A stretch of 64,000 bases of DNA from Acetobacter farinalis (GTDB taxonomy: Bacteria > Pseudomonadota > Alphaproteobacteria > Acetobacterales > Acetobacteraceae), in contig NZ_WOTF01000001.1 of NCBI RefSeq assembly GCF_011516935.1, positions 372,001 through 436,000 of the forward strand, read 5' to 3'. Shown here in pieces: positions 1 through 12,208 of this stretch (position 1 is its first letter; every line of letters starts with the position of its first letter). Made by a program: the position numbers and the translations under genes. Below the pieces are notes generated by a model, which was given only the letters and a program-made list of their open reading frames with translations, did not search any database and was not told the DNA's origin.

Positions 1-3000
1 AGAGGAGAGATTCTGCTCCCGCTCGGCTTCGATGGCGAAATCCACCAGCATGATGGCGTTTTTCTTGACGATGCCAATCAGCAGGATCACGCCGATCATG
101 GCGATGAGTGAAAACTCCTCCCCGGCGAGTTGCAGCGCCAGCAGGGCGCCCACACCAGCAGAGGGCAGGGTGGAGAGGATGGTCAGCGGATGCACGTAGC
201 TTTCATACAGCACGCCCAGCGTAATATAGACCGCCGCGAGCGCTGCGATCACCAGCAGGGGTTCATCATTCACGGTTTTCTGGAACTGTGCGGCATTTCC
301 GGCAAAGCTGCCGTGGATGGTGGGCGGAATATGCAGGGCTACCTGCGTGGCCTGCATGATCTGCGTGGCGGTTCCCAGAGAAACCCCTTTGGCGAGGTTG
401 AATGAAATGGTGGTGGCGACAGACTGCCCCTGATGGTTGATGGACAGGGGGGTGGTCGCTGAAGCCAGTTGGGAGACCAGCGTAAGCGGAACCATGGTTT
501 CTGAAGAGGTGGTGACAGCCGACCCGTTGGACGCACTCGCCCCACCCGCCAGAGCATTGGCAATCTGGTTTTTGAAGGACTGGCTGCTGGTGCTGGAGGA
601 TGCGCTGTTACCAGAGGAATTGCGTCCGGAGGCATCGCGCCGCACCCGTATGGTGTTGGAGCGTGTGCCACCCCCGGCGGAGCCACCGGCAACGCTGACC
701 CAGACCTGAGTCAGGGAGTTGGGGCTGGACCAGTGCTGCGGGTCTGCTTCCATCACCACCCGGTACTGGTTGAGGGTGTTGTAAATAACGGAGGCTGAGC
801 GCTGGCCGAAGGCGTCATACAGCGTGTTGGACAAAAGCTGCGGCGTGATCTGCATGCGTGCGGAGGTGTTACGGTCAATCTTGACATCAATCGCGGAGCC
901 ACCTTGCTGCACGTCTGATGAGAGATCGGTAAATTCCGGGCGGCGTTGCAGGGCTGCCTGAAGCTTGCTGGTCCAGGTGTACAGCTCGGAGGCGGATTCT
1001 CCTTCCAGCGTATATTGATATGCGGCATTGCTCTGCCGCGCGCCCGCGCGGACAGCGCCGGGCTGCATCAGGAAGAACTGTGCCCCGACAAGGTTGCGCA
1101 GCTTGCGCGACATACGCGCAATCAGATCTGCCGGGGTGTCTGTCCGCTGGCTTTTGTCTTTTAGTTGCAGGAACAGGTTCGCCTGATTGGAGCCGCGCGC
1201 GCCAATAAAGCTGGAGACACTCTTCACGTCCCGGTCTTTGATAATAACCGCCTGCACTTCAGCCAGCTTCCGGGAGAGGGCTGCGAAGGAAATGGACTGG
1301 TCCCCCTGCAGATGCCCCATCAGCAGGCCGGTATCTTCCGTGGGGAAGAAGCCTTTGGGCATCTGGATGAAGAGGGCCACAATTAGCACCAGTGTCAGAG
1401 GCAGGCTGAGCAGCACGAGCCAGCGGTGCGCCAGAGCGCCTTCCAGCGTGCGGGCATAGCCCGCCTGCATGCCATCCAGCATACGGGTAATGAAGGCGGT
1501 GATGCGCCGCAGGATTTCCGGCGTATGGCCGGGCCGGCGCGGGCCAAGAAGCTGGGCCGCCATCATGGGAGTAAGGGTGAGGGACAGCACCATGGACACC
1601 AGAATGGTGATGGACACTGTCATCGCGAATTCATGAAACAGCCGCCCGGCCAGCCCCCCCAGCAGCAGGATGGGCAGAAAAACCGCAATCAGGGAAATGG
1701 AGATGGACAGCACCGTAAAGGCGACTTCTCCTGTGCCACGGATAGCGGCCTCCCGCGCGGAATAGCCCTTTTCGATATAGCGGGCGATATTTTCCACCAC
1801 CACAATGGCATCATCCACCACAAAGCCGGTGGAAACCGTCAAGGCCATGAGGGACATGTTGTCCAGCGAATAGCCCAGCAGCGCCATGGCACCGAATGTT
1901 GCGACAATGGACGTTGGCACCACAACGGCCGGGATAAGCGTCATGCGCCCCGAATGCAGGAATGCCAGCACCACCAGCACCACCAGCATGACGGAGATGA
2001 CAAGCGTATATTGCGTATCGGCCAGTGAGGCCCGGATTGTCAGCGAACGGTCCAGCCCGATATGCAGGGCGACCCCTCCGGGGAGAGCCGCCCGCAACAG
2101 CGGCATTTTCGCGTTGATTTCATCAACGGTCTTGATGGTGTTGGCCCCCGCCTGCGGGAACACAACGGCAATGACGGAATGGGTGCCATTATAGTAGCCC
2201 GCGTTCCGGAGGTCTTCCACGCTATCCTTCACATAGGCCACGTCCGACAGCCGCACGGGGCGGTTGTTGCGCCATGCAATAATCAGATCGCGGTAATCCT
2301 GTGCGGTGCGGGCCTGATCATTCGTATCCAGCGTGAAGCGCAGGCCGTTCTGGTCAATAATCCCTTTGGGCGTGTTGGCATTGGCGGAGGCGAGAGCCGC
2401 CCGGATATCTTCAAAACTGATTCCGTAGCGGTAGAGCGGCAGCGGGTTGATTTCCACCCGCACGGCGGGCAGCGCGCTCCCGCTGATTTCCACCTGTCCC
2501 ACACCCTGAATTTGTGAAAGCTGCTGCTCCAGAACATTGGTTGCGTAATCATAGAGCTGCGGCTGCGTGTGTGTTTCCGAACTCAGCGCCATGATCAGGA
2601 TCGGCGCGCCGTTCGGGTTGGCCTTGAAATAGGCCGGGTTCTGCCGCAGCGATGTGGGCAGGTCCGCACGGGCGGCCTGAAGGGCTGCCTCAACATCCCG
2701 CGCAGCGCCGTTGATATCGCGCGAGAGCGCGAATTGCAGCGTGATGCGTGTCATGTTCTGGGTGGAGCGGGACGTCATTTCCGTGAGGTCCGCAATCTGG
2801 CCGAGGCGCCTCTCCAGAGGGGCCGCGACCGAACTCGCCACTTCTTCCGGTGAACCGCCGGGCTGACGGGCCTGAACCTGAATGACCGGGAAATCGACAT
2901 TCGGCAGGTCAGAAACCGGCAGACTTCTGTAACCCAGCGCTCCGGCAAGAAGGAGCGCTATGGTCAGCAGAATGGTGGCAACAGGCCGGTCAATAAAGAT

Positions 3001-3015
3001 CCGGCTGATGTTCAC
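1..3015 (-). CDS. mdtC: RND multidrug efflux permease, MdtC-like (3' end outside window)
   Basis: Inner-membrane proton-driven permease of a tripartite resistance-nodulation-division pump; it would export drugs or bile-like compounds through the periplasm with the adaptor encoded upstream. The GTG start (3015-3013) overlaps the TGA of the preceding permease gene by 4 bp, so the two are translationally coupled. The N-terminus ([17 protein letters not shown]) is typical of HAE1 RND proteins, and the TM4 motif [14 protein letters not shown] with its paired aspartates for proton relay is present near residue 400. About 1005 residues are visible; the reading frame runs off the left edge shortly after the TM11 motif [13 protein letters not shown]. 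About residues 773-840 form a Ser/Gly/Asn-rich stretch absent from ordinary MdtC (see findings). Assignment to MdtC rather than MdtB rests on gene order only. Confidence 0.9.
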   Translation of the reverse strand, partial: MNISRIFIDRPVATILLTIALLLAGALGYRSLPVSDLPNVDFPVIQVQARQPGGSPEEVASSVAAPLERRLGQIADLTEMTSRSTQNMTRITLQFALSRDINGAARDVEAALQAARADLPTSLRQNPAYFKANPNGAPILIMALSSETHTQPQLYDYATNVLEQQLSQIQGVGQVEISGSALPAVRVEINPLPLYRYGISFEDIRAALASANANTPKGIIDQNGLRFTLDTNDQARTAQDYRDLIIAWRNNRPVRLSDVAYVKDSVEDLRNAGYYNGTHSVIAVVFPQAGANTIKTVDEINAKMPLLRAALPGGVALHIGLDRSLTIRASLADTQYTLVISVMLVVLVVLAFLHSGRMTLIPAVVVPTSIVATFGAMALLGYSLDNMSLMALTVSTGFVVDDAIVVVENIARYIEKGYSAREAAIRGTGEVAFTVLSISISLIAVFLPILLLGGLAGRLFHEFAMTVSITILVSMVLSLTLTPMMAAQLLGPRRPGHTPEILRRITAFITRMLDGMQAGYARTLEGALAHRWLVLLSLPLTLVLIVALFIQMPKGFFPTEDTGLLMGHLQGDQSISFAALSRKLAEVQAVIIKDRDVKSVSSFIGARGSNQANLFLQLKDKSQRTDTPADLIARMSRKLRNLVGAQFFLMQPGAVRAGARQSNAAYQYTLEGESASELYTWTSKLQAALQRRPEFTDLSSDVQQGGSAIDVKIDRNTSARMQITPQLLSNTLYDAFGQRSASVIYNTLNQYRVVMEADPQHWSSPNSLTQVWVSVAGGSAGGGTRSNTIRVRRDASGRNSSGNSASSSTSSQSFKNQIANALAGGASASNGSAVTTSSETMVPLTLVSQLASATTPLSINHQGQSVATTISFNLAKGVSLGTATQIMQATQVALHIPPTIHGSFAGNAAQFQKTVNDEPLLVIAALAAVYITLGVLYESYVHPLTILSTLPSAGVGALLALQLAGEEFSLIAMIGVILLIGIVKKNAIMLVDFAIEAEREQNLSS

Positions 3016-6000
3016 GAGTGCGCCTGTCCGGCGGGAGGTGTGTCGGCAGCCGGGGCGTCATTACGGTGGCGCCATGTGTTCCAGCGGTGCCCCCACGTGT
3101 CCAGTGTCAGATAGATAACGGGGGTGGTGAACAGCGTGAGAAGCTGGGAGAAGGCCAGACCGCCGATAATGGTCAGCCCCAGCGGGTACCGCAGTTCAGA
3201 CCCTGTGCCGTTGGAAATCACCATGGGCACGGCCCCCAGCATGGCGGCCAGTGTTGTCATCAGGATGGGGCGGAAACGCAGGGTGGCGGCCTGACGGATG
3301 GACTGGAGAGAGTCCATGCCGTGCTCACGCTCGGCCTCCAGCGCGAAATCGATCATCATGATGGCGTTTTTCTTGACGATGCCAATCAGCAGCACAATGC
3401 CGATAATGCCCATCACATCCAGATCAACCCCGGCCACCATCAGCGTCAGCAGCGCGCCGATGGCGGCGGAGGGCAGGGTGGAGAGAATGGTGATGGGGTG
3501 AATGAAGCTTTCGTAGAGAATGCCCAGCACGATATAAACCGCGACCAGAGCCGCCGCGACGAGAAACAGCTCGTTGCTCAGGGAGCCTTCAAACGCCGCT
3601 GCGGTGCCCTGAAACGAGGTCTGGAACGAGGACGGCAGCTTGATCTCTTCTTCCACCTTGCGGATAGCCGCCGTGGCATCTCCCAGCGCATATCCGGGCT
3701 TGAGGTTGAACGAGATGGTTGTGGCCGGGAACTGCCCGAAATGCGTGATCAGCAGGGGGGCTTTCCCCTTTGTCACTTTCGTGACGGCGGCCAGCGGCAC
3801 CAGCCCGGAGGTGGGGGAGCGTGTGGGGCCGGAGCTGCTCTCACCTGAATTTCCGCCAATGCCGGGCAGATAAAGCTGATTGAGGGAGGACAGGTTCGTC
3901 TGGAATTTGGGGTCTGCTTCCAGAATGACGCGATACTGGTTGGACTGCGTGTAGATGGTGGAAATCTGCCGCTGTCCGAAGGAGTCATACAGCACGTTGT
4001 CAATGGTCTGGGGGGTGATGGAGTAGCGCGCCCCCGTGGTGCGATCGAGCGTGACATGGGCCACAAGACCTTCCGCCTGAAGGTCAGACGTGACATCGGC
4101 CAGCGCGGGTTCCTGCCGCAGCCGCTCCAGCAGTTTGGGAATCCAGGTGTTGAAGGCTTCCGCATCCGGGTTTTCCAGCAGGAACTGATACTGCGTGGCG
4201 GTTACGGTCGTATCCAGAGAAAGGTCCTGAATGGGCTGCATATACAGCCTGATACCGGCAACCTGCGCGGTTTCCTCTTCCAGACGGCGGGCGACGGTCG
4301 CGGCACTGTCCGCACGTTTGTCATGCGGGCGCAGGTTGACCAGAAAGCGGCCCTGATTGAGCGTGGCGTTCTGCCCGTCCACCCCGACAAAGGAGGAGAG
4401 GGAGACAACATCCGGGTCTTTCAGCAGCACACGGGCCAGAGCCTGCTGGTGCTCCTTCATGTTCTCGAATGAAATAGACTGCGAGGCGACCGAAATCCCC
4501 TGAATGACCCCGGTATCCTGGACGGGAAAGAAGCCCTTGGGGATGATCACGGCCAGAAAACCGGTCAGCACCAGCGTGGCTACGGCCACGAACAGTGTGA
4601 GAACCCGGTGGGCCAGAACTACATCCAGAGCGCGGTCATACGCGGCAATCAGCTTTTCCGTCGCCACTTCCATCTGTGCGGACCAGCGCTGGAAGGCGCT
4701 TTTCGCGCTGGCGGCATCATGCGGGCGCTCGCTGAGGATACGGGCGCACATCATGGGCACCAGTGTCAGGGAGACCACGGCGGAAAGTACGATGGTGATG
4801 GCCAGCGTCATCGCGAATTCATGGAACAGGCGACCGACCACATCCCCCATGAACAGCAGCGGAATCAGCACGGCAATCAGGGAGATGGTCAGAGAGATAA
4901 TGGTGAAGCCAATCTCCCCGGCTCCCTTGATGGAGGCGGACATCCGGTCCTCCCCGGCTTCCACGTAGCGGGAGATGTTCTCAATCATCACGATGGCATC
5001 ATCCACCACAAAGCCGGTGGCTATGGTCAGGGCCATGAGGGAGAGATTATCCAGCGAGAAGCCGAGCAGATACATGATGGCCAGCGTGCCGACGATGGAA
5101 AGCGGCACGGAAAGGCTGGGGATGATGGTGGCCGGAATATTGCGCAGGAAGACGAAAATAACGGCCACAACCAGCACCAGGGCCAGAAACAGCTCGAATT
5201 CCACATCCTTGACAGAGGCGCGGATGGTGGTGGTGCGGTCTGTCAGCGGGACAATATCAATGCCCGGCGGCAGGGCCTTGCGCAGGACGGGGAGTGCGGC
5301 CTGAATATTGTCCACCACGGCAATCACGTTGGCACCGGGCTGGCGCTGTACGTTCATGACCAGAGCCGGGGTCAGGTTGGACCATGCAGCAAGCTGGGTG
5401 TTTTCCGGGCCGATGACAACAGTCGCTACATCCCGGATGCGAACCGGCCCGCTGTTCTGATACGCAATGACCTGATTGAGCAGTGTTTCCACATTGGTAA
5501 TCTGGCCATCCACCTGCAGTGTGGCTGCACGGGTGGCGCCATCGAACGTGCCGGTGGGGGAATTGACGTTGACGTTGCCGATGGTGGTGCGCAGCGTATC
5601 CAGATCAATCCCGTAAGAAGTGAGCTTGGGCACGTTCACGCGCACACGGATGGCCTTGCGGTTCCCGCCAGAGAGCGTGACCAGCCCGACACCGGAAATC
5701 TGGCTGATTTTCTGGGCCAGGCGGGTATCAACATAATCTTCCACTTCCGGCAGCGGAATGGTGGAAGAGGTGATGCCCAGTGTGAGCACGGGCGTATCCG
5801 CCGGGTTGACCTTGGCGTAGATCGGCGGGGCCGGAAGGTCAGTCGGCAGGAGGGAACTGGCCTGATTGATGGAGGCCTGCACTTCCTGTTCCGCCACGTC
5901 CATGGACATGGAGAGATTGAAACGCAGGGTGATGACGGACGCGCCCCCGGAGGAGCGGGATGTCATCTGGTCCAGCCCCGGCATCTGGCCAAACTGGGTT

Positions 6001-6203
6001 TCCAGCGGCGCCGTCACGGAGGTTGCCATCACGTTCGGCCCGGCGCCGGGGTAGAAGGTCTCTACCGTGATGGTGGGATAATCCACCTGCGGCAGGGCCG
6101 AAACCGGGAGGAAGTGATACCCGAGAAGCCCGCTCATCATAATGGCGAGCATCAGCAGCGTCGTGGCGACGGGCCTGCGTATAAAGAGGCTGGAGGGGGT
6201 CAC
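3012..6203 (-). CDS. mdtB: RND multidrug efflux permease, MdtB-like
   Basis: Full-length 1063-residue RND permease, the usual length for the HAE1 family (about 1030-1060). It has twelve predicted TM segments and two large periplasmic loops. TM4 carries [14 protein letters not shown] (proton-relay aspartates) and TM11 carries [13 protein letters not shown]. The GTG start overlaps the adaptor stop by 4 bp, and the stop overlaps the start of a second, non-identical permease. One adaptor with two different permeases is the MdtABC layout, in which a heterotrimer of the two permeases forms the pump (established for E. coli MdtBC). A short Ser/Pro-rich loop near residues 790-805 matches the place where the partner permease has a much longer insert. 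An outer-membrane TolC-like factor is not in the window on this side; it could lie beyond the left edge. Confidence 0.95.
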   Translation of the reverse strand: MTPSSLFIRRPVATTLLMLAIMMSGLLGYHFLPVSALPQVDYPTITVETFYPGAGPNVMATSVTAPLETQFGQMPGLDQMTSRSSGGASVITLRFNLSMSMDVAEQEVQASINQASSLLPTDLPAPPIYAKVNPADTPVLTLGITSSTIPLPEVEDYVDTRLAQKISQISGVGLVTLSGGNRKAIRVRVNVPKLTSYGIDLDTLRTTIGNVNVNSPTGTFDGATRAATLQVDGQITNVETLLNQVIAYQNSGPVRIRDVATVVIGPENTQLAAWSNLTPALVMNVQRQPGANVIAVVDNIQAALPVLRKALPPGIDIVPLTDRTTTIRASVKDVEFELFLALVLVVAVIFVFLRNIPATIIPSLSVPLSIVGTLAIMYLLGFSLDNLSLMALTIATGFVVDDAIVMIENISRYVEAGEDRMSASIKGAGEIGFTIISLTISLIAVLIPLLFMGDVVGRLFHEFAMTLAITIVLSAVVSLTLVPMMCARILSERPHDAASAKSAFQRWSAQMEVATEKLIAAYDRALDVVLAHRVLTLFVAVATLVLTGFLAVIIPKGFFPVQDTGVIQGISVASQSISFENMKEHQQALARVLLKDPDVVSLSSFVGVDGQNATLNQGRFLVNLRPHDKRADSAATVARRLEEETAQVAGIRLYMQPIQDLSLDTTVTATQYQFLLENPDAEAFNTWIPKLLERLRQEPALADVTSDLQAEGLVAHVTLDRTTGARYSITPQTIDNVLYDSFGQRQISTIYTQSNQYRVILEADPKFQTNLSSLNQLYLPGIGGNSGESSSGPTRSPTSGLVPLAAVTKVTKGKAPLLITHFGQFPATTISFNLKPGYALGDATAAIRKVEEEIKLPSSFQTSFQGTAAAFEGSLSNELFLVAAALVAVYIVLGILYESFIHPITILSTLPSAAIGALLTLMVAGVDLDVMGIIGIVLLIGIVKKNAIMMIDFALEAEREHGMDSLQSIRQAATLRFRPILMTTLAAMLGAVPMVISNGTGSELRYPLGLTIIGGLAFSQLLTLFTTPVIYLTLDTWGHRWNTWRHRNDAPAADTPPAGQAHS

Positions 6204-7462
6204 TGGGCAGGCGTACCGGCATGCGGGGTGGCGGGGGCGGTGGTAGCGGCCGTGGCGTCAGGGATGGAGACCTTGATGCCTGCGCGCAGGTGGTCCACGC
6301 CGTCTGTCACCACGCGGTCACCCGCTTTCAGGCCGGTGTTCACCACGGTGTTCGTGCCATCGGAAATGCCGATGGTCACGGGGCGGACTTCCACCGTGTT
6401 ATCCGTCTTCACCACATAGACAAACTGGCCGGACGGGCCTGTTTGCAGGGATGTGGAGGGCACCAGAATGACGTTCTCCAGATCCTTTACCAGCAGGCGT
6501 GCGTTCACAAACTGGTTGGGGAACAGGTGTTCATCATCATTGGGATAGATGGCGCGGAGGCGCACCGTGCCGGTTGCGGTATCAATCTGGCTGTCCAGCG
6601 CGCTGACGGTGCCTTCCGCAATCTTGGTGCTGTTTGAACTATCCCACGCCTCAACCTTCAGGGAGCCTTTGGTGCGCAGTTGCTCGGCAACCTGCGGGAG
6701 TTGGTTCTGCGGCAGGGTGAAGATCACGGAAATGGGCTGCATCTGCGTCAGGACCGCCAGACCGCCAGACTGCCCGGCTGTGACATAGTTCCCTTTGTCC
6801 ACGGCGCGGATACCGATGCGCCCGTCCACTGGCGCAGTGATGTGGCAGTAGACCAGCTGGAGCTTCTGGTTATCCACCAGAGCCTGATCGGATTTGACAG
6901 TGCCTTCATACTGCTGGACCAGAAATTCCTGATCCCGCGCTGTTTTGGCGTCGATACTGTCCTGCTTGATCAGGCGCTGGTATCGGGCGTTATCCACGCG
7001 GGCCTGCGCGAGCTGGGCCTGATCCCGCTCAAGCTGGCCTTCATACTGGGCAAGCTGGACCTCATACGGGCGCGGGTCGATCAGCGCCAGAAGGTCGCCC
7101 TTGTGCACATGCTGGCCTTCAGTGAACAGCACCTGCATCAGGTAGCCCTCCACGCGGGTCTGCACCGTGACATTGGTAATGGGCACAACCGTGCCAAGCT
7201 CTGTCAGCACCACCGGCATGGTGCCGGTTTTTACGGCCTGTACAGCAACCGGCTGGGCTGTTTCGCCCCCGCCAGACTTGCTGCCGGAATGGCGGTGCGA
7301 ATGCGTGCCGCCGGGGCTGTTGGCATGCGGGCGCAGGAAGGCAAAGGCCAGCACGCAGACGCCTGCAAGGGCCACGCCGCTCCAGATAAGGCGCTTTTTC
7401 CTGCCAGAGGTACGGGGGGGCGTGGGTGAATCGGATCGTGTGTCCGTGGTATAATCATCCAT
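6200..7462 (-). CDS. mdtA: RND efflux periplasmic adaptor (membrane fusion protein), MdtA-like
   Basis: Periplasmic adaptor linking the inner-membrane RND permeases to an outer-membrane channel. The 420-residue protein has a cytoplasmic N-tail, one TM anchor near residues 25-45, a His/Ser/Gly-rich linker, a lipoyl-like half domain, an alpha-hairpin (about residues 130-215, rich in Gln/Asp/Arg heptads), the second lipoyl half ([15 protein letters not shown]) and beta-barrel domains, ending in an Ala/Thr/Pro tail. I start it at the ATG at 7462 (MDDYTTD). The frame stays open up to a TTG at 7585, but that extension looks non-coding and would bury the TM anchor behind about 65 residues. The gene is first of three overlapping genes and is preceded by a 272-bp gap, so it probably has its own promoter. 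Confidence 0.92.
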   Translation of the reverse strand: MDDYTTDTRSDSPTPPRTSGRKKRLIWSGVALAGVCVLAFAFLRPHANSPGGTHSHRHSGSKSGGGETAQPVAVQAVKTGTMPVVLTELGTVVPITNVTVQTRVEGYLMQVLFTEGQHVHKGDLLALIDPRPYEVQLAQYEGQLERDQAQLAQARVDNARYQRLIKQDSIDAKTARDQEFLVQQYEGTVKSDQALVDNQKLQLVYCHITAPVDGRIGIRAVDKGNYVTAGQSGGLAVLTQMQPISVIFTLPQNQLPQVAEQLRTKGSLKVEAWDSSNSTKIAEGTVSALDSQIDTATGTVRLRAIYPNDDEHLFPNQFVNARLLVKDLENVILVPSTSLQTGPSGQFVYVVKTDNTVEVRPVTIGISDGTNTVVNTGLKAGDRVVTDGVDHLRAGIKVSIPDATAATTAPATPHAGTPAQ

Positions 7463-7734
7463 AGGGCGCGCGGCTCGTTTCACCTGACAGCTAGGGTTGA
7501 AGGCATTGCCTGCGGGGTGCAGGCCAGCCGAAACCGGTTGAGACAGTAGCAGCTTTTTCCCGTGCTTCCATTTCAATTCTGACAAGAAACAGGCGGGCTG
7601 AAAGCATGTTGAGAGTGTAGCAAAAACCGGACTTCAGCTTACACGGATTGAAATGTGCATCAAAGATTTATTGCGGAAATAGAACGCTATAAACATTAAA
7701 TTAAAAAACGGTTTAGCCGGGGAAAGGGGAGGCC
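7463..7734 (-). promoter_or_regulatory. AT-rich upstream region of the RND operon
   Basis: Gap between the MFS gene stop and the adaptor gene start, both on the minus strand. The central part (about 7620-7715) is much more AT-rich than the flanking genes, as expected for a promoter. On the minus strand a TTGATG...TAAGCT pair with a 16-bp spacer can be read, but it is weak. I see no clear operator palindrome and no hairpin with a T-run, so it is unclear whether transcription from the MFS gene stops here. Confidence 0.35.
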
Positions 7735-9129
7735 TTACTCCTTGTTGCCGCTCATGCGGGCTCCGGCTCGCGGGGAGAGGCAGGCCGCGGCTGGCACGGC
7801 CAGCATCGAGACAGCTCCGGTGACAATAAACGCGATTGAAAAATCATTCAGCGTGGGGGTGGGGTGCTGGCGCAGGATATGTGTGGCTGTCAGCGTGCCG
7901 GCGGCGGTGCAGATGCCAAGGGAAAGCATGAGCTGCTGCAGGGTGGAGTAGAGGCTGGTGGCCGCACTCATTTTCGAGGCGGGAATATCGGCATAGGCAA
8001 TGGTGTTGTAGGCGGAAAACTGCATGGCCTGCGCCATACCCGCGACAAACAGGATGAGAGAGAGGGTCCACAGCGGCTGGCCCCTGTGAAAATTGGCTAT
8101 CAGGGCAAACAGGATGGCGGCGGAAAACCCGTTGAACATCAGAACGCGCCGGAAGCCCCACCGGGCGAGTGCCGCGGGCACAAACGGCCGCATGAGAATG
8201 GCTCCCATAGGAGCGACAAAGGTGATCATGCCGCTCTGGGCGGCGCTCAGGCTGTAGCCCACCTGCAGAAAGGTGGGGAACAGGAACGGCAGCGCCCCCA
8301 CCGCCACGCGGGAGGCCGCCCCGCCCAGAACGGAAATGCAGAAGGTGGGCACGCGAAACAGGCTTAAATCCAGCAGCGGTGTTTTTGTGTGGCCAGCATG
8401 CAGGACATACAGCCCCATCAGGCTGCCGCCTGCCGCCAGCATGGCGAGAAGCAGGCCTGCACTGCCTTCTCCGTGGCTGAACAGTTCTGCGGCAATGGAG
8501 AGAATGGCAAGGCTGCAGCCCGCCAGCGCCATGCCTTTCAGGTCAAACGGCGGCGGATTGGCAGGACGGGTATTGGGGATGAAGCGCCGGGTGAGGAGAA
8601 GCCCCAGAATGCCCACCGGCACATTCAGGTAAAACGTCCAGCGCCAGGAAAAATAGGTGGTGATGAAACCGCCCACCACTGGCCCGAGCAGCGGGCCGAG
8701 GGTTGCGGGGAGCATCATCCACGTCATGGTGCGCACCAGATCTTCCTGCGCTGTGCCGCGCAGGACCACCAGCCGCCCGACCGGCACCATCAGCGCGCCG
8801 CCAATGCCCTGCAGTGTGCGCATGCACGCCAGAAAGAGCAGGTTGCTGGCCAGACCGCACAGCACCGAGCAGGTCACGAACATGATGATGGCGCCTGTCA
8901 GCACCGTGCGGCTGCCCAGCCTGTCCGCCAGCGCGCCGGAGGGCGGGATGAAAATGGCCAGCCCGATAATATAGGACGTCAGCGCGATGGATGTGGAAAC
9001 CGTATCCACATGCAGGCTGTGCGCAATGGAGGGCAGGGCCGTGGAGAGAATGGTCCCGTCCAGTTGCTCCATGAAAAACATGGAAGCGACAATCAGGGCG
9101 ATCAGGTGAGGACGACTGATGAACAGCAT
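7735..9129 (-). CDS. MFS drug efflux transporter, DHA2 family (MdtD-like)
   Basis: Inner-membrane drug:proton antiporter of the 14-TM DHA2 branch. The 464-residue protein opens with a TM1 motif around EQLDGTILSTALPSIA (motif D1), has GALADRLGSR after TM2 (motif A), MRTLQGIGGALMVPVGRL in TM4 (motif B) and GPLLGPVVGGFI in TM5 (motif C, the antiporter motif). In E. coli a DHA2 protein (MdtD) belongs to the mdtABCD operon. Here a gene of the same type lies directly upstream of the RND genes on the same strand rather than downstream, which supports a functional link but not necessarily one transcript. I see no strong Shine-Dalgarno before the ATG at 9129. No transcription regulator gene is adjacent. 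Substrate unknown. Confidence 0.88.
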   Translation of the reverse strand: MLFISRPHLIALIVASMFFMEQLDGTILSTALPSIAHSLHVDTVSTSIALTSYIIGLAIFIPPSGALADRLGSRTVLTGAIIMFVTCSVLCGLASNLLFLACMRTLQGIGGALMVPVGRLVVLRGTAQEDLVRTMTWMMLPATLGPLLGPVVGGFITTYFSWRWTFYLNVPVGILGLLLTRRFIPNTRPANPPPFDLKGMALAGCSLAILSIAAELFSHGEGSAGLLLAMLAAGGSLMGLYVLHAGHTKTPLLDLSLFRVPTFCISVLGGAASRVAVGALPFLFPTFLQVGYSLSAAQSGMITFVAPMGAILMRPFVPAALARWGFRRVLMFNGFSAAILFALIANFHRGQPLWTLSLILFVAGMAQAMQFSAYNTIAYADIPASKMSAATSLYSTLQQLMLSLGICTAAGTLTATHILRQHPTPTLNDFSIAFIVTGAVSMLAVPAAACLSPRAGARMSGNKE

Positions 9130-9240
9130 GCTGGCCAGAGACGAGTTTTTGCGGTGTGATGCAACAGAAGACCGTCCTCAAGCGATATTTTTCAGTGACG
9201 GACACCCTGACGGGCCGGTCTAAAAAAGGAGAAAGATCAA

Positions 9241-9546
9241 ATGACTGACGATAAACTCAAAAACCTCGGTAACAAGCTCGAAGGTGTTGCGGATGAAGCC
9301 AAGGGGCGCGTGAAAGACGCCGTTGGTGGTCTGACGGGTGATCTGGGGTTGCAGGCCGAAGGCAAGTTCGATCAGGTCTCCGGAATGGCGCAGCAGGAAT
9401 TTGCTGATCTGTATGAGGAAGGGGAAGGTGTGGTGGAAAAAGCCGTCACCTTTGTGCGCGATAAGCCCTTGCTTTCACTCGGTATTGTGTCCTTCGTGGG
9501 GATTCTGGTCGGCTGGCTGCTGTTCCCTCGTTCCAAGCGCTCCTGA
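9241..9546 (+). CDS. CsbD-family small protein with C-terminal TM anchor
   Basis: A 101-residue protein. Residues 1-60 are a CsbD/YjbJ-type helical domain with the typical KNLGNKLEGVADEAKGRVKDA pattern split over two related segments, rich in Lys, Gly and Asp. Residues 75-97 form one TM helix (LGIVSFVGILVGWLLF) followed by a basic tail, giving a tail-anchored layout. CsbD-like proteins are abundant, stress-induced and of unknown biochemical role. The ATG at 9241 is preceded by a strong AAAGGAG ribosome binding site. The gene is divergent from the MFS pump, sharing a 111-bp promoter gap. I did not find an EcfG-type (GGAAC...CGTT) promoter in that gap, so control by the general stress sigma factor is not supported. 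Confidence 0.85.
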   Translation: MTDDKLKNLGNKLEGVADEAKGRVKDAVGGLTGDLGLQAEGKFDQVSGMAQQEFADLYEEGEGVVEKAVTFVRDKPLLSLGIVSFVGILVGWLLFPRSKRS

Positions 9547-9553
9547 AAATTCA

Positions 9554-9585
9554 TTTCACCGGGACTCTTGCGCGTTCCGGTGAAA
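9554..9585 (+). terminator. Hairpin after csbD-like gene
   Basis: Perfect 9-bp stem TTTCACCGG (9554-9562) / CCGGTGAAA (9577-9585) with a 14-nt loop, starting 8 bp after the csbD-like stop. There is no T-run after it, so it is either a weak terminator or an mRNA-stabilising hairpin. The loop contains a GACTC (GANTC) site. Confidence 0.4.
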
Positions 9586-9646
9586 AGTGATTCTCCTCTT
9601 TCCACGGAGTCGCAATTTGTGCGACTCGGTTATTTTAACCGAGTCG
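9563..9646 (+). promoter_or_regulatory. GANTC-site cluster with competing hairpins in the rnhB-ccrM leader
   Basis: Five GANTC sites (the recognition sequence of CcrM) lie in 83 bp directly upstream of the rnhB-ccrM operon: 9563-9567, 9589-9593, 9607-9611, 9623-9627 and 9641-9645. Three of them sit in hairpin arms: GAGTCGCA (9607-9614) pairs with TGCGACTC (9620-9627), and CGACTCGGTTA (9622-9632) pairs with TAACCGAGTCG (9636-9646). The middle arm is shared, so only one hairpin can form at a time. In Caulobacter, ccrM transcription is known to respond to methylation of GANTC sites in its leader; the same role here is inference. Confidence 0.6.
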
Positions 9647-9671
9647 AGCAAAATGAGTGGAAAGAGGGGTC

Positions 9672-11422
<1,751 letters not shown>

Positions 11423-11470
11423 AAAACGGGGGCAGGGCTTTGGCCCTGCTCCGGGCAGGATGCCGTTCAT

Positions 11471-11503
11471 AAAAAAAGCCGCCCGTCAGGGGCGGCTTTT
11501 TTT
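11471..11503. terminator. Bidirectional rho-independent terminator
   Basis: Stem of 13 bp, GCCGCC/GGCGGC extended by seven A-T pairs, with a 7-nt loop (11484-11490). It has A7 on the left and T7 on the right, so it can serve ccrM on the plus strand and the convergent ankyrin-like gene on the minus strand. Confidence 0.93.
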
Positions 11504-11533
11504 ATGGTGAAGTCTGTTGCGGCGTTGCGGAAA

Positions 11534-12139
11534 TTAGCTTCCGCCAAACCCGAGGAAGCCAACATCCGGGCGGGCTGTGCCGCCGCTATGATCAAAGCGG
11601 CTGGCCGTGGCTGATTTCGCATTATGCCGTCCGGCGGTGCCGCCAATGGTCAGATGGCCGGAGCCGCTTTCCGTATCCATTTCGCGCGTTTGCGTCGCGA
11701 CATCGGTGCGGGGGCGTTCATCACCACCGCGCAGGGAGAGCAGCAGGAAGGTGATGGGGTTGCGGTTCAGATCAATGGACATATCCAGCGGGGTCTGACC
11801 CAGCACATTGCGGTGCTCAAGGTCCGCGCCACGGTTCACCGCTTCCTTGGCGGAATTCAGGCTGCCACGGTTGATGGCGTCAAACAGGGCGGCTGTCGGC
11901 TCCATATCCGTGTTGTAATGGTCATTCTCGTCATCATCCTCAACAGCACCGGGGATGGCGGCAGGAGGCGCTGCGCGCTTCATGGCCTTGGCGGCTTCCG
12001 CTTTCTGGGCCGCGGCTTCCGCTGCAGCCTGAGCCTCGGCCTCACGGGCGGACTGGGCCAGAACGGGTGTGGCGCAGGCAAAAAGGAGACTGCCACAAAC
12101 CATGAGAGCAGCCGGAGTAAAGCGGAAGGAACGGGTCAT
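11534..12139 (-). CDS. Secreted or periplasmic protein with ankyrin-like repeat
   Basis: A 201-residue exported protein of unknown function. Start is taken at the ATG at 12139 (MTRSFRF), which places a clear signal peptide at the N-terminus (hydrophobic core AALMVCGSLLFACA, cleavage after VLA-Q near residue 28). Upstream in-frame ATGs exist but would put about 13-23 extra residues before the signal. Next come an Ala/Glu/Lys-rich helical segment (about 30-50), an acidic patch (EDDDEND), one to one-and-a-half ankyrin-like repeats (LFDAINRGSLNSAKEAVNRG, then LGQTPLDMSIDLN), and a disordered Gly/Ser/Thr tail. It lies at the downstream end of the MoxR cluster with a 69-bp gap, so it could be co-transcribed. 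Ankyrin repeats suggest protein binding; no partner is evident. Confidence 0.72.
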   Translation of the reverse strand: MTRSFRFTPAALMVCGSLLFACATPVLAQSAREAEAQAAAEAAAQKAEAAKAMKRAAPPAAIPGAVEDDDENDHYNTDMEPTAALFDAINRGSLNSAKEAVNRGADLEHRNVLGQTPLDMSIDLNRNPITFLLLSLRGGDERPRTDVATQTREMDTESGSGHLTIGGTAGRHNAKSATASRFDHSGGTARPDVGFLGFGGS

Positions 12140-12208
12140 GATCTGTCCATAAGGGGCACGTGAATCATTATTTACCATACTGGCGTGCAGGCGGAAAGGA
12201 AAAGGCAC

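Noticed and set aside
4608-6419. Long open frame on the plus strand (603 codons) opposite the MdtB-like gene
   Set aside because: It is an antisense shadow of a real RND gene: composition is dominated by His, Gln, Gly and Arg, with no domain similarity and no ribosome binding site.
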